Positions 42,723 to 56,100 of a stretch of DNA of 64,000 bases are shown piece after piece. The first letter of the stretch is position 1; every line of letters begins with the position of its first letter. The stretch is from Quercus robur (lineage: Eukaryota > Streptophyta > Magnoliopsida > Fagales > Fagaceae), in assembly GCF_932294415.1 (NCBI RefSeq), contig NC_065543.1, positions 1,438,976-1,502,975 on the forward strand. The letters run 5' to 3'. The notes beneath the pieces were generated by a model that saw only the letters and a list, made by a program, of their open reading frames with translations, searched no databases and had not been told where the DNA came from. The translations under genes were made by a program, and so were the position numbers.

Positions 42723-43559
42723 AGCAGATTGCTCACTTCTGTCCATACATTGCAGAAATATTCTTATTTTTGTTTGTAAATTAGGGGTTTAAATGAGACA
42801 TTATTTTTCTTTGTAGATTGTAACAGTGAGAAAGGGGGCCAATTTTCTCCATTATTTCTTATTGTTAATAGGAAAGAAACTATTACAGATGTACCAATTC
42901 AAATGACTGCTCATGCATGTTGCATGCTTGCAATATATCTGATTCGTTTAGATTCGGTGAAATTAGAATTGTTGATGCAGTTCGAATGAGAATGTCGTTA
43001 GCTTGCATGACAGTGCTGCTAATATGCAAGTACTACATATTTTTTGTTAATTAGTTTAATACTTATAGTCTGATGGGTTGGACTTTTTTAAAATGTGGGG
43101 TGGATCACATTCGATGAGCCTTGTATAAAAAAATATAATATATATATATTATATACTGTTCAGTCAATTTTGGTTTGGTTCGGTCTGCTTGTGATTGAAA
43201 CCGGGATTTAACCGAAAAAATCAGTTTTTAAAAAATAAAATTGAAAAAATTAGCTCAGTTCGGGCAGTCCATTCATTTATTTTCAGCCATAGTAAACATT
43301 CTAGTCTTGTACAGGTAAAAATGACGTTTAAAAAGATCCCAAATATTGCATTCTTTGTTCTTTTTATTGTTTTAATTGGGAAAAAAGAGCCGCTGATGTG
43401 GCTCAATAGAAGCGAAATAGTAATAAAAGCTACGTTTCAGTTGTTAGATATTATATAGATATTGATATTGATTTGGATTATAGTTCCATTATGTTTGATG
43501 TGCACAATATCGAGGGAACTAACTCATACAATTGAGCATGCAAGGAAGTGTAGGGACTC

Positions 43560-43850
43560 AATTGGTAGTTATGTTTATTAGTTCAAAATTTGACTGTTTA
43601 GGAGTTCAAAATTTGATTGGTCTCTTGCATTGGGTTTCACCATTAGTAACTAGCAAGTTCAAAATTTGTGACTATGTTCACTAGTTCAAAATTTGATAGA
43701 CCATGTTTACTAGTTCAAAATTTGATTGGTCTTGTGCATCGGGTTACACTAGTAGCAACTATTAAGTACAAAATTTGAGACCATGTCTACTACAAAATTT
43801 GATTGGATTCGTGCATTGCGTTTCATTAGTAGTAACTAGTAAGTCCATTC
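43560..43850 (+). repeat. Diverged tandem repeat with AGTTCAAAATTTGA core
   Basis: The core occurs at least six times in 290 bp. A longer unit (GATTGGTCTTGTGCAT...GTAGCAACTA) recurs about three times. Confidence 0.75.
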
Positions 43851-43869
43851 TAGAGTTGTTGCCTTTTGT

Positions 43870-43947
43870 ATTATTTATTATTCTTTAGACTCTTTTGTGT
43901 CCATTGTACATGAAGTAGTCTTTTTGCAATAAAATATTTCTTAACTT

Positions 43948-43960
<13 letters not shown>
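43870..43960 (+). mobile_element. LINE 3' tail, truncated
   Basis: TGTCCATTGTACATGAAGTA...GCAATAAAATATTTCTTAAC and an A run, matching the 3' ends of the LINEs at 3300 and 14330. Confidence 0.45.

Positions 43961-43961
<1 letters not shown>

Positions 43962-43999
<38 letters not shown>
43962..43999. repeat. (AT)n microsatellite
   Basis: Long alternating AT run directly after the LINE-like poly(A). Confidence 0.9.
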
Positions 44000-44001
<2 letters not shown>

Positions 44002-44739
44002 ACCTCCCATAGGGATTGTTGAAAATACAAACACCTTTCTAGGTTCTTTTGAAATAACACTGACCTTTCCTTGGGTGCAAAAAATGATCTAATTTTAAAG
44101 GTGGGGGTTCAGTTCAGATTGGTGTCTGGAACTAGTATAACATTGAAGGTGCTGTTTTAGTTTTGAAGAAAGTCAGATTTGGATAGTGATGTTGATGGTA
44201 ATGGTTTTGATTGCTCTATTAGGATTGTATAGTTTAGTGAAAGGAGGGGAGAAATGAGCATAAAGATGACAAGGATGTGAATTATTCTCTCTCATTGTGG
44301 AGTCGATGTTATTTTAGATAACAAGTCATAGTTTTGCCTATTTGGATTATCAGATCTCAATGTAATTTACCCAATCAAATAATAAGAACATGAATGATCA
44401 ATGGAAGTATCCAGTCCTTCATGTGAACTTTTTATTGAATATGCAATTTCCTTACAAAAGAAGGAAACCACCCAAGGAGGGCTCATGTCAATGTAGAGGA
44501 ATTGGTCTCCTTTTAACATAGAAGAGTGCATCAGTCAAATATTGAGATCATTGGAGCGATCTCTCTCTCTCTCTTTTCCTTTTTGAGCTTTACTTGAGGA
44601 AGCATCAAATATCCTTGAGCTGCTCTTTTGGTTTGAAATGGTTAATTTGAATAAAATGTCAAATGAGGCTTTGGATGAAATGCCAAACGAAATTTGGAGG
44701 AAACCACCCTTGTTACACTTTGTACCTTGGCGTTAAGTT

Positions 44740-45760
44740 TGTTGTTAACTTGAACAAAAATTCAAAGTTCAGGGTGCAAAGTGTAATTACCCTTTCTAGT
44801 CTACCTACATATTACTTTTCCTTATTTACTATCCCTGTAGCAGTGGCTAATAGGTTGGAACGTATTCAAAGAAACTTTTTATGGGGGTCTTCAGAGGAGT
44901 GTTTCAAACATTCTTTGGTGGCTTGGGAGAAGGTGTGCACACCTTTGGAGATGGGTGGTTTGGGGATTAGGAAGATAGTGCTTTTTAATCAAACCCTATT
45001 AGGGAAGTGGTTATGGAGGTTTGGACATGAAGGAACCCATCTTTGGAGGAGGGTTGTCGCCACTAAATATGGAGAGGGTCAAGGGGGGTGGAATACTAAA
45101 GTATGTAGAAAGACCCACGAGTGTGGTCTTTGGCGTGGTATTAATGAAGGTTGGGAGAGATTCTCCAAACATTTGGCCTTAGTGGTGGGCAATGGCTCTC
45201 GTATTCTTTTTTGGCATGATAGGTGGGTTGGAGATACTTCACTTAAAATGCTCTACCCTCAACTATATGCGTGTTCAAATGACAAGGAAGCTTGCATTTC
45301 TGATGTATTGTATCAGCAAGAGGGTGGAAATGATAGTTATTGGAATTTGAGATTTTATAGGGACTTTCACGAGAGGGAATTAGAAGCTACATTCTCTTTC
45401 CTCGATTTCATTCAAACTCGGATTCCTAGGGGTGCTGGGTGTGACAGTTCCCATTGGTGTCTTAATAGGAATGACAAGTTTGATATTAGGTCCTATTACA
45501 ATAAGATCCGAGGTGGTTTTATCCCTAGTTTCCCTTGGAAGGGTATTTGGAAGGTTAAGATTCCTAAAAGGGTGGCTTTTTCATGTGGACAACAGCACTT
45601 GGTCGGATACTTACCTTGGATAATCTGATGCTCTAGGGTCTCCCTTTGGCAAATTGGTGTTGTATATGCTACTATAATGAGGAAACTGTGGATCATCTTC
45701 TCCTATACTGTCCTGTAGCTCACTTGTTGTCGCTCTCTCCCTCTAACATGAAAACTACTT
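44740..45760 (+). mobile_element. LINE fragment: post-RT region and start of zf-RVT domain
   Basis: Frame 44663-45628 encodes the well-kept chain SSLPTYYFSLFTIPVAVANR, then IQRNFLWG, GGLGIRKIVLFNQTLLGKWL, and FPWKGIWKVKIPKRVAF. A shifted frame adds CCICYYNEETVDHLLLYCPV up to about 45720. The 44663 ATG is not a real start: recognisable LINE sequence begins near 44780. Both ends are truncated and no poly(A) tail is seen. The open frame over about 300 codons shows this is one of the younger copies here. Confidence 0.85.
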
Positions 45761-46583
45761 TCCTCTGTTGGACTCACTCTTTCACTATGTCAATTGTTGT
45801 GGATCATAGTCGATGACAGTCATGAAAATAATTTTAGTTTGTTGTGGGTTGTTGGTTATGGTGGTTATTTTGGTAGTGGGCTAGGTTGTTGGTTATGGCG
45901 ATGGTTTTTGAGTAGTGGGTTTGGCAATAATGTTTGATATGGCTGTGGGCTTGTGGTGCACAGGCTTCTCTCTCTCTTTCTCTCATTTTTTCTCTTTTTC
46001 CTCTAATCTCACTTGTCTTTGACTCTCTTTCTATTTTCTTTTTCCTTTTCTTGTTCTATTTTCCTTTTCCTTTGCTTGGCCGAATTTAGCCTTCGATGGG
46101 ACTTCTTTCTCCTATCCGTTCCTTTCTCATTTTCTCTATACAGGTTAATGGCTAGATTTGGGTTTGGCCAACATTTTGTTATGGATACACTGCGGTTGAG
46201 TTAAGGCCATTAGGTTTTTTGGGTTTCTTTATGAAGGAAAAGAAGTTTTTCCTTTTGGTTTTCTTGGCTACCAAGCACTAAATAGATGAGACTTTGACCG
46301 GCTTTTTCTTTCAATTTCCTTGGCTATCAAACATGAAATAGAGAAGATTCATGTGGCTTTTCCTTCAGATTTTCTCGACTAACCAAACACAATCATTAAT
46401 AATTTTCTTCTCTCTCTCTTTTATATATATATATATATATTTTAAGAAAAAAAATCCTAAGAAAATCATTATGTTGTTGAAAATTCAAAGAAAAAGGAAA
46501 AAAAAAAAATCATTGTGAAAAAAGGAAGGAGCATCAAGTGTTTGTGGGTTGTCTATCTTTTATCTCAAAAAAAGTGTTTGTGG

Positions 46584-46787
46584 TAAGGGTGTACAAAATA
46601 TCCGCTTGACTTGTCAACCCATGCAAACCGCAATCGACCTGCCCGCCTTGTGCGAGTCATTAAGTTAGACGGTTTGGGTTGGACAGGTTAGACCCCCAAA
46701 ATAATGGATTGGGTTGGGTAACGGATTGAAAATTTGTCTACCTGCTACAACCCAACCCGCCTGCTTAATTAATCATAAATAAAATTA

Positions 46788-46825
<38 letters not shown>

Positions 46826-46999
46826 CTCAAATTGTTCAATCGTATATTCTGTATTTAAATTTAATCAATTCACTTAATCAATTTTTACAGCTAATCGGTA
46901 ATCAATTCCTTAAACAAAATATAAAAAGTTAATATTGAAACCCTAAACTCACTTCAGCCATATACTACACTCTGTATTTAGCCTTCACCTTCAACCGCT

Positions 47000-47030
<31 letters not shown>

Positions 47031-47801
47031 CCCCCCCCCCCCCTTTCCTTCTCTTTCTTGTTGTTTTGTCGTTTTCTTCCTTAACCTTTTTGAAAAACTG
47101 GAGGTCATTTAGTTTCTAATAATAGAGTTAGTTATAATGTTGTGCACGTGTAAGACTCTTAGTGGTTCTTATAGTTTGTAATATGGTTAGTTTATGCACC
47201 GAAGTTGGTTATCCTTGTATGTAAGTATATATATATATACTCTATAGTTTACCAAAAGTATATATATACTCTGTATTTAGTAACTAACTATAGTTTGTGA
47301 TAATTGTTTTTAAGAACATGCATACCATTTTGAAGTTTATTTGTTATGTTGATATGTTATTATTTCGAATCATTGATGTGACTTTGGGAATGTTAAGATT
47401 TTAGGTTTGTTGATTTAATTTTCCTTAGTTGTATAGTAGCAGCCTTTTTTTTTTGGGTGGAAACAAGGTCTGTTAGAGATGATATATCTATTTTTCATTG
47501 ACCCTATGTTTATGTTGGAATTGAGACTATTCAATGAAATCTAACTTTAATTTTTTGTATACATTAGTTATATTTTGAGATTATTCAATAAGAAATTGTA
47601 TTTTGTGATTTTTTTTAAAAGAACATTGTTAATGCCAACCCGTTTAACCTGCCGAATTGAAACGGCCAAAATTTGTAACCAATCTACCGGGTTTAGACTT
47701 TGGTGGGTCGGTAGCGGATTTCAATTTTCCCAACCCACTAGTAGCAAATTGGATAGAAATATTGGTCTTTACCTGCCTAATCCGATCTGTACACACCTCT
47801 A
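46584..47801. mobile_element. Non-autonomous hAT-like element, 1218 bp
   Basis: Flanked by the exact 8-bp duplication GTTTGTGG at 46576-46583 and 47802-47809. Short imperfect inverted ends: TAAGGGTGTAC and GTACACACCTCTA. The subterminal regions have CAACCCGCC and GGGTTGG-type motifs in inverted arrangement. No transposase. Carries an (AT)n tract (46794-46821) and a C-tract (47019-47043). Confidence 0.82.
47019..47043. repeat. 25-bp poly-C tract after (CCT)n
   Basis: CTCCTCCTCC runs into an uninterrupted C tract, inside the hAT-like element. Confidence 0.85.
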
Positions 47802-48099
47802 GTTTGTGGGTTGGAGAGAGAGTGTGTGAGGAAATAGTGTGTAACACCATTAGCGTTTAGGGATTAAGTTGAATAGTTTTGAAATGTCTTAGACCTACTT
47901 GGCATTAGCCCCAACCTCCTTGATAGTGTATTTTACCTTTTTATTTTTTATTTATTTATTTTTTTTTGAATGTAACTTGGTCCAATTTGGGGTGTGGTCG
48001 TGAATGTTTCAGGTTTTAAGCTTAAAACGTGTGGATAATTGTAGATAGTAGTTATTGCATGCAGAAATGGATAAACAAAGATGAAACCTGGGCAGTTAA

Positions 48100-48238
48100 G
48101 GCCCGTTTGGATTGCGAGGAGGAAAGAGGAAGAGTGGAGGGGAGTAAAGTAAAGTTGATTAAAAATAAGCTAATTTTGAGCCAATTTTACTCTACTCTAC
48201 TCTACTCCTCTCTCTCTCTCTCTCAATCCAAACAAGCC
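48100..48238. mobile_element. 139-bp foldback MITE
   Basis: Ends GGCCCGTTTGGATTG and CAATCCAAACAAGCC are inverted repeats. The inner arms (GGAGGGGAGTAAAGTAAAG against TTTACTCTACTCTACTCC) extend the stem. Located 190 bp beyond the GTF3C5 stop codon. Confidence 0.75.
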
Positions 48239-48425
48239 ACTAGTTGGGCCAATTGGATTAAGATTATCATTAGACCCCCAGTTCCCCCATTATGTTTATG
48301 TTATGATTATTTGTGAATATTGCAATACTTGTGGTAAGAAATATAGTCTACAGTAGTTGAAAGATGCATTGAAGAAGAATGCCATACGAACAAACCTCTG
48401 TACATAACTTCTAAAACTAGGAACA

Positions 48426-50111
48426 TTAGCAGTCATCGTCATCAGAGTAGTTGCCATCACTATCAGGTTCATATATCTGATATTCTTCATCACTTGAATT
48501 AGCGTCATTTATATTATTATCACCTGCTTCTGTGGATGGAAAACTATCAAAAAGCTCCTGCAAATGGGTTCTCGATATGTTCTCCATGTTTAGATCTAGG
48601 CAATGTATAGGAAAGCCAATGGTGACAACAAATCTAAACAAATTTCCACAACAGTTAGCACCGATTGGTCTCAATAATTTTTCTTGACAAAGTAGGGCAA
48701 CGTTATCTTCATGGATTCTTTATAAATGTGAAAATTCTTCTTGCATCTCCACTGTTGCATTGCAATAGAATTGTCTTTTGGCATAGTACTACTCTGTCAA
48801 ACTGAAATTTTGTTTAGTTAATTTTATTTTATTTTTTATTTTTCATTTTTTTCCAAGGTACGTAAAACATGACTGAGGGCTGAATTATTAATTCTTGTAC
48901 TAAAAATAGAGGCTTAAACAAAAGAACATTATTGAAATGGTAAAAAAGGATACATGATTGTGTCTGCAGAGATATTTCACCGTCCTTTTCAGCCTAGAAA
49001 CAAGAAAGCATTGATAAACACAATAATAATGAATTAATAATTCAGTTAAATGTAAAGAATTAATAAACACAAAAAAGGCACGTAAGAAATTAAGACAACA
49101 TTGATTATATATGTACAGAAAATCCAGCAAAATGTAAATTCAGTTAATAGAGAAGTCAGTACCAGATCAAGTGCCTCATATCCATCCAATTCATCTTCAG
49201 CATTGTCAACTTCATCCTCCTCATCATCTTCAACATTATTGGGTTCCACATTATCTTCATCACCCATAGGTTCTACATCATTAAATTTAATTAGTACTTT
49301 CAAATTACAAAATTAAATGAGCGTGCAAGAAAATATAGATTCTTGCAATCTCTCTCTCTCATACGTTCAAAATTGGTGAGTTACAAAAACCACAGGAACC
49401 ACAGTAAACCAATAGGAGTGTACAAAGTATTGACAACCATTTGGAATATGAGAATTATGTGGAAAATACTATGATAGGAAATTAGGGAATGAACCCTAAT
49501 ATTAGTTCAGCAATGTTTCAGTGTAAGAGAATAAGATCATAAGTAGATATGAGGTGACAAAGAAGATAGAAGAGAAGGTAGGGTAAAGAGGTGAAGTAAT
49601 ATACATGCTATGGAAAGAAGCATATATAGTCTATATGGAATAACAAAGAAAGCATCACTATTCAACTGATATTTCAACACAACAATTCCACGCAGACAGA
49701 AACATGGGATAATTTTCCACCATCATTTGCCTATAATAAAGCAATGATCCATGCGTACAGGACTTATGCTTGTAAGGATTATTATTATTGATTTTAAATT
49801 GGTAAAAAAAATAGTTTATAATAAAAGTAATAATTTAAAAAATTCTCATAATATTGACAAGATTTCAACAAAATTTACCAAGGAGGATGGGACTAAATAA
49901 AAGATAAACTAATAGATATCTGTGCTTTAGATGTCAGACTGACAGGACTGTTTATTTGTTATTGTAGTTCATTGATTTGATCAGCGTAGTCAAAGGCGAG
50001 CCGGGCACTCGCCTAGGCGCCCGGGCGAGGCGAGGCTCCACTAAGGCGCCTCAAAGGCTCTAAGGCGACCGCCTTAAGCCATGAAAAAGGCGCTAAGGCG
50101 AGAGCCTCAAG

Positions 50112-50142
<31 letters not shown>

Positions 50143-53100
50143 ATTATTTTTTTATATAGAAGTTTGTTGTGAAACCTATTTTTAGACTATTAATTTCAAA
50201 AGGCATGTTATAAAACCTATTGTTAGTTAAATTACTTTACAAATTTGTTTTGTATGACTTATTGTTATATAGAAGCTTATTGTAAAACGTATTGTAAGAA
50301 CTAACTAATAGAGCCTAAACCATGTTAATCCTATATTGAAATAATTTGATAGACCTAATTTCTTCATGCTACACATTGAAAAACACTTCATTATAATATT
50401 ATAATACACTAGGTACATATGATTTAAGTTCTATATGTATAATAAATATATTAAGAACTTGGCGCCTCGCTTTACTCGGGCTAGCGCCTTTTCGTCGCCT
50501 CACGCCTCGAGCGATACAAGGCCTTGGCACCTTAAGGTCGCCTTTCGCCTTTGACTACCTTGGATTTGATGACTTTTCCAGCCATTTGTGAACAGTATAG
50601 AGAGTGGAATGATGGAAAAGAACATCGAAAATTTAAAAATAGTTTCTCCGATTATCAGGTGATAAACCTTCTCACCATAATAATTTTGCTTTATATCCTG
50701 TTGATCAAACTGATACTACAATGTTCACATTTAGAGTTCAGAAACCTACTTTTTAACTTATTTGCCGTCTATCTGGAGGTGTCCATGGGTAATCTGAATT
50801 TTTGGTATTTCTTACCCAACAATCATAAAGTGTGGATTGAAGTCAAATGAGTTATAGATGTCTTTTTAACGTGATCTGGCTTCCTGCAAATTTGGGATTT
50901 CTTTTTCTTTATTTATTTATTTATTTCTTTTTTTGGGGGGTGGTGTTGTTCGGGGCAGGATTGCATGCCTTGCTTTGGGATCTTTTCTCATCCTTTTTAG
51001 CACTCTTTCCGAACTCATAGTTTATGATAGTAGACTTGAGTTTGAGATGGACATTAGACAAATTAATATAGGGTACGCTTAAATTTTGTGGGGTTTACCC
51101 TATTCCCTGTTGAGCTCATAGTATTGCTCTTGTAAAATGGGCTTTTGCCCTTACGCCTAATAAGGATGACTTCACATTATAATCATTATTAACCAAACAA
51201 AAATTAAATAGTTGAGGAGTCCTTGAGTTTAGTCAGCAAGTGGTACCTGTATTGGCTTGTTGGTGCTCTTCATGAAGCTTTAAGGCGTCTTTGTTGCATT
51301 CCTTCTTTAACTTTTCAAACTTTTCAGAAGCAGCTTTAAGTAAGTTTTCTGCACCAGCTTGGGGGAAGACTGATAAAAACCTCACCTTAACACGTTGTCT
51401 TAAGCAATCAAGCATGTGCTCTGAGAACCATCCTGCTCCAAACTGCAGATGTAAATAATAACTAATAAGTTGAACATGATCCAACTAAAACTGAGTATAT
51501 AGCTTGCACATTCAAATACTACACTATATGCAGATTGTAGGCATACATTAAAACAAAAAGATACCAGGATTACCATCACTAAATTAACTGTATGGAAGTA
51601 AGAAGAAATTTTATTATTCAATTTGATAATTTTTCACCAAAATATTTAGGACTTGTGCTAATAAAAGGTCAGTATCTCTAACCAACTTATTCCATGACAG
51701 AAACACAGAATTTCTTACTGGAAAGACTGTTACTAGATACACTAAGTTATGTCCATGGCATTTTAAATGAAAAATCCAGCAACTTGCTTTAAAAAACCCT
51801 GGTAGCAACAGAAACAGCTAATGATTCTTGCCACTATAGGCTTTAGGTCAAATTAAACCTTGCAAAATCAGGCATCATATTTATAATATACTCAGCCTAT
51901 CTGTCTCATATTTAAAATATACACAAATCCACAGAACCAAGCCAGCAGCCTCTACCTCTATCCAAATTCCCACCTTCAAAAACAGTTTTGTAATTCCCTG
52001 TAACTGAGCCATCTTATTAAGTTTGAGGGAAAGATATGGATTATGATTATAAGAATTATTATTAAGGGGTTTTACAATTAGCATTGGCCAGACATGATGT
52101 GTCACAATGATGTTAAAAGCACCAAGCACACTTTAGCACTAAGACCTCTTTAGAACCTAAGCACAAAGCATAAAGCAGAAGAGCACATCTAATTGAAGTA
52201 AAGCGCACATTGTTAAATATAAAGTAAATGAAGTCTCATAAAAGATTATTAAATCAAAAAATTTTAAATAATTAAAATAGAAACATATATAGCTTATTAG
52301 CTCAAACAGTTGGAGAATTTCAGAATTGTGCAATTGCACAAAGCTTGTAGGCTTTAAATAATATATAGGCTATTTCAAATTCTTAAAAGTTCTGCACGGT
52401 AAATTTGGAAAGAATTATTAATGCAGAGTATGATAATCAAATAATTATATTAAATTTAAACAAGACACTGATACAATTCTCATGAACTTCGCAAAATAAA
52501 ATAGGCAGTCCATAGGCAGGGTAGCAATGATCAAACAAAGTATATATTTTAATGAAAATACACCCAGCAAAGATCAATGAACACTAAAACAGGCAAAGTA
52601 GTGACTTTTATTTATCAAGCATAGTATTTTCAGTGTTTGAGTGTGTTGACTAATTTTTGACACCAATCTGGCCCCTTTTTTTTGCTTAATTTTGTTGCCC
52701 ATGGTTATGTGTTTATAGAATTTTTTTTAATTGGATTGAGTTGCTTTTATAATTAATGTAATCCTAGTGCAACCAAAATGTAGTTTTTTGATTGATTGAA
52801 ACAAAGCGTTGTCCCAGTAACTAGTAAAAGTTATAGTAGCATGATGAAGATAATGAAAGAATCTCAGCCTGATAACCTTGTCAAAAAACATGCTTTCCAT
52901 TTCTTTGGACCTATAATTGGAGCCAAAGTATCAACCCTGCTTAAGCCAACATGGGTAGCGGTTAGCAAAAGCATAATAATTTCCTTGAGCAGTAAGTCAG
53001 TAACCACCACTCCCTAGTCCAAAATACACTAGACAGGGTGTAGTTGTCACCTTAAGTGGTTGCTAAATGAACCCACAAGACTAAAATTCTCTGGCTAAAT

Positions 53101-56100
53101 ATATTAGAACTTTTATCCATCAACTTCTAGTCTTAGGGCAAATAATAAAGGCTTCATTGTATGGATGAAAAGTGACCACATAATCCTATGGTTGATTTCA
53201 GAAAAATAAGGATCATAATATTTAAAGTTTTAGTACCCTTCAACAATCAATTTTAAAGTTGCAGTAACCTGAAATAATGTTAATTTATTACTTATCAAAA
53301 AAAGAAATAATGTTAATTTATTTATCCATAAGCATCAACACAAACCTTTTTTATTTATTTTTAGAAGTAAAATTTATTAAAAAAGCAAAAAGGGTGTCAT
53401 CCATGTACACATGAAGTGTACAACAGATAAACCAAAATTAAAGGCTAAACGAAGCCTCAACACTAAGCAAAATGGAGTGGATACCAAATTAGACTCATTA
53501 ATGCTAATTGATTTTGTTGGACCTGATTAGTCACGATTAATGCTGATTGACACAGATTGATGCTATTAGCAAGATTTGATTTTTACTTGAATTTTATCTA
53601 AATTTATGATGTAATCTCATTTGGACTTGAATTTCTTTCCATATTTGATGCAATTTTGGAGACTCTTTAAAGGGCCTAGAGTTCCTTATTGTAAGCAATT
53701 GATCATGAATTCATAAAATTGGGTTGGGAGATTTCTTCCCGTGCTTAGTTCAGATTCCAAGCAAGCCCAGGTGCTGATTCTTGGGTTCATATCATGCTTA
53801 GTGCTAATTTCAAACCCCTCCCAGATTAGATAGATGATATGGATTTGATGAAACCAGCAGAGAGTTCAGGGAAAAACATGACTAAAAAATATTCAAAATT
53901 TGGCTTATTTTTTATGTGGGGCCTTCTTGGCACCTTTCATGAAACTCACTGTGCAAGTTGTCTGTGTTGAAGGCTTCCTTATCTCTTGTTGAATGTAATC
54001 ATCAGCAAGTTCAAAAAACTGTAATGATGTATGGAGCTTGTAAGGAAAAACTCGAAACGCACATACGTCCTCCCATCTATGCTTCAACCTAGTAAAATGA
54101 ATAACAACAAAAACAATCAGAGTAATTACTTCGTACAGTCACTCAACCTGCATAAAGTACGTTCTGCAATTCAATAAATATTTTATCACTTATCAAGAAA
54201 AAAAAGACGAAGGAATCAGAATCTATAAATATGCTCTATTGTACTCCACAGCTGTTACAGTTCAATTTATGAGAAACTGGGTAATCCGGTTCATTGAAGG
54301 CAAGGTTGCCAAGTTCTTTTTGCAATTTTCTTATATTTATTCTTCTTCATCCCCTTTCATATCTGCATTTGTTCTCTATTTCAATGGTTTAAGCATATGG
54401 ATACCTAGTTTTACTTCTAAACTTCTATTTTACCATCTCAACCACCCATTGTTTGCTAAACAACCCTAAAATTAAGATTACCGAGTGAACCTTACATGAG
54501 TCTAAATTTACATCAAGCGTGTATAAACAGAGTCCTAGATATCTATAATGAAGCATACAAAATCAACAAAATTAAAAAAGCATAACCCACTAACTCTTCA
54601 TAAATAATTCTCATAAATTCATGCAAAAGAGTCATGAAAGTAAACTCCTTTGTCCCTAATAAGATGGATTTCTTAGTCTGCTACTTACTCTTAGTCAAAT
54701 AATTTTCTTCGATAAGTAATAATTTTTTATTAAAAGAAGACTACATGTACATAATAACACACACAAAGAAGCCTAAAGAATTACAATGATTCTCTTACTT
54801 AAATAATTTGATACTCTATTACCTTCACTGTAGATATGCAAAATATTAACCTCCAAGATATTATCACAAAATATTCTTTTACAATCCTGAATGATAATTA
54901 CGATTTTACAAAGCTCCCTTGGTGTACCTAAAATGCTTTCAATAACAATTTTTGCACCACCTTCAATAAAGAAGCTTCTTATTTAGCCCTCCAACTAGCT
55001 AAGATTTACATATTTCTTAAATCCATACGCTCTAAAAGCAGAACCAGGAGATCTCTAACCCAATTGATTTATGCACATATAGGACGACTAGAAGAATCTA
55101 TTAAAATTTTGATGCATAGATGCTAAATCACTCTCTTTAACCATCAAAATTTAGGTTTAGCCAACCCTCTATAAAAAGAATGCCCTTAATATAATAACAT
55201 TCTTTTTTGCTCTCATAGCTCCATTAAAATTAGCACATGTTTCTAGACATTTCCTCAAGGCTTTGTTTGAGTGGATAAATGCTTTGGCATTGTTTTCATT
55301 TAGCTCTTTGTACTTTCACTGCTTGATGTTGGTGTACCCGTTGTATACATCCTGTGTACATGGGTTATGCCTATTTTCTTTAAATTAATGAAATATTTAC
55401 TTGTAAAAAAAAAATAAAAAATAAAAGTTATACCATATGGACCAGGGTTGATCCTACTAAAAGTTAAAACAACAAAATAAATCATATTTGCAACTGTTTA
55501 GTGTCATTCAGATGTTATCTTTTAGACAAGAATTTCTTTACCAACTTCAACCAGTTAATGACACTATAAACTTGATGCACCTATTAACAATTAGGTCACC
55601 AACATGCTCAACTATCGGACGCCTAAGGAAAACAGGATCTTGGTTTTCAATATTTCCCCAAGTATGTACAATACATATTGTCTGTGTTCTTCCTCTTTAT
55701 TTTAACAAAAGTTTAGTAGGGAGTTTGGCTTTATAAGCAGTTTCTTTTCAGAGTTGTTGATGATTGACAGCATACTATAAAGTATCACACTGTGCAGGCC
55801 AATACACTATGAGAATGCAGCTTCAAAAAAGGATCAATTATCATATATCTTAATCATAGAATTTTACACGAGTAATTATTAAATCCCCTCTCTCTCTCTC
55901 TTGCATCCCACAAAGGTAATCTGCAACATGGTAGATTTGGGTTTGTGGTATATATATCAGGACAGTACACTTTTGTGCCCAATACAAAAAGCAGTGGGGA
56001 TCGGCTTGGTTTGCTACTTGGGGTCGCATGCTGTTGTGGTGAGCATTGGGGTGCTAATTTGGATTGCTTTAGGAATAATATATAATATAAAATTAAATTA

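Larger units (their letters stand above)
42723..46575. other. Convergent intergenic region, left part
   Basis: After the 3' UTR (to about 42860) there is a degenerate FAAAATTTGA-type repeat (43560-43850), a LINE tail and (AT)n tract (43870-43999), a LINE fragment (44740-45760) and low-complexity GT/TC-rich DNA (45790-46100). No gene supported. Confidence 0.5.

Noticed and set aside
43560-43850. CRISPR-like regular repeats
   Set aside because: Repeats are diverged, spacers are not unique and of equal length, and the DNA is plant nuclear.
44663-45628. Treating the 321-codon frame as a host gene
   Set aside because: Its sequence is the L1-like post-RT and zf-RVT region and it ends by frameshift, not at a natural C-terminus.
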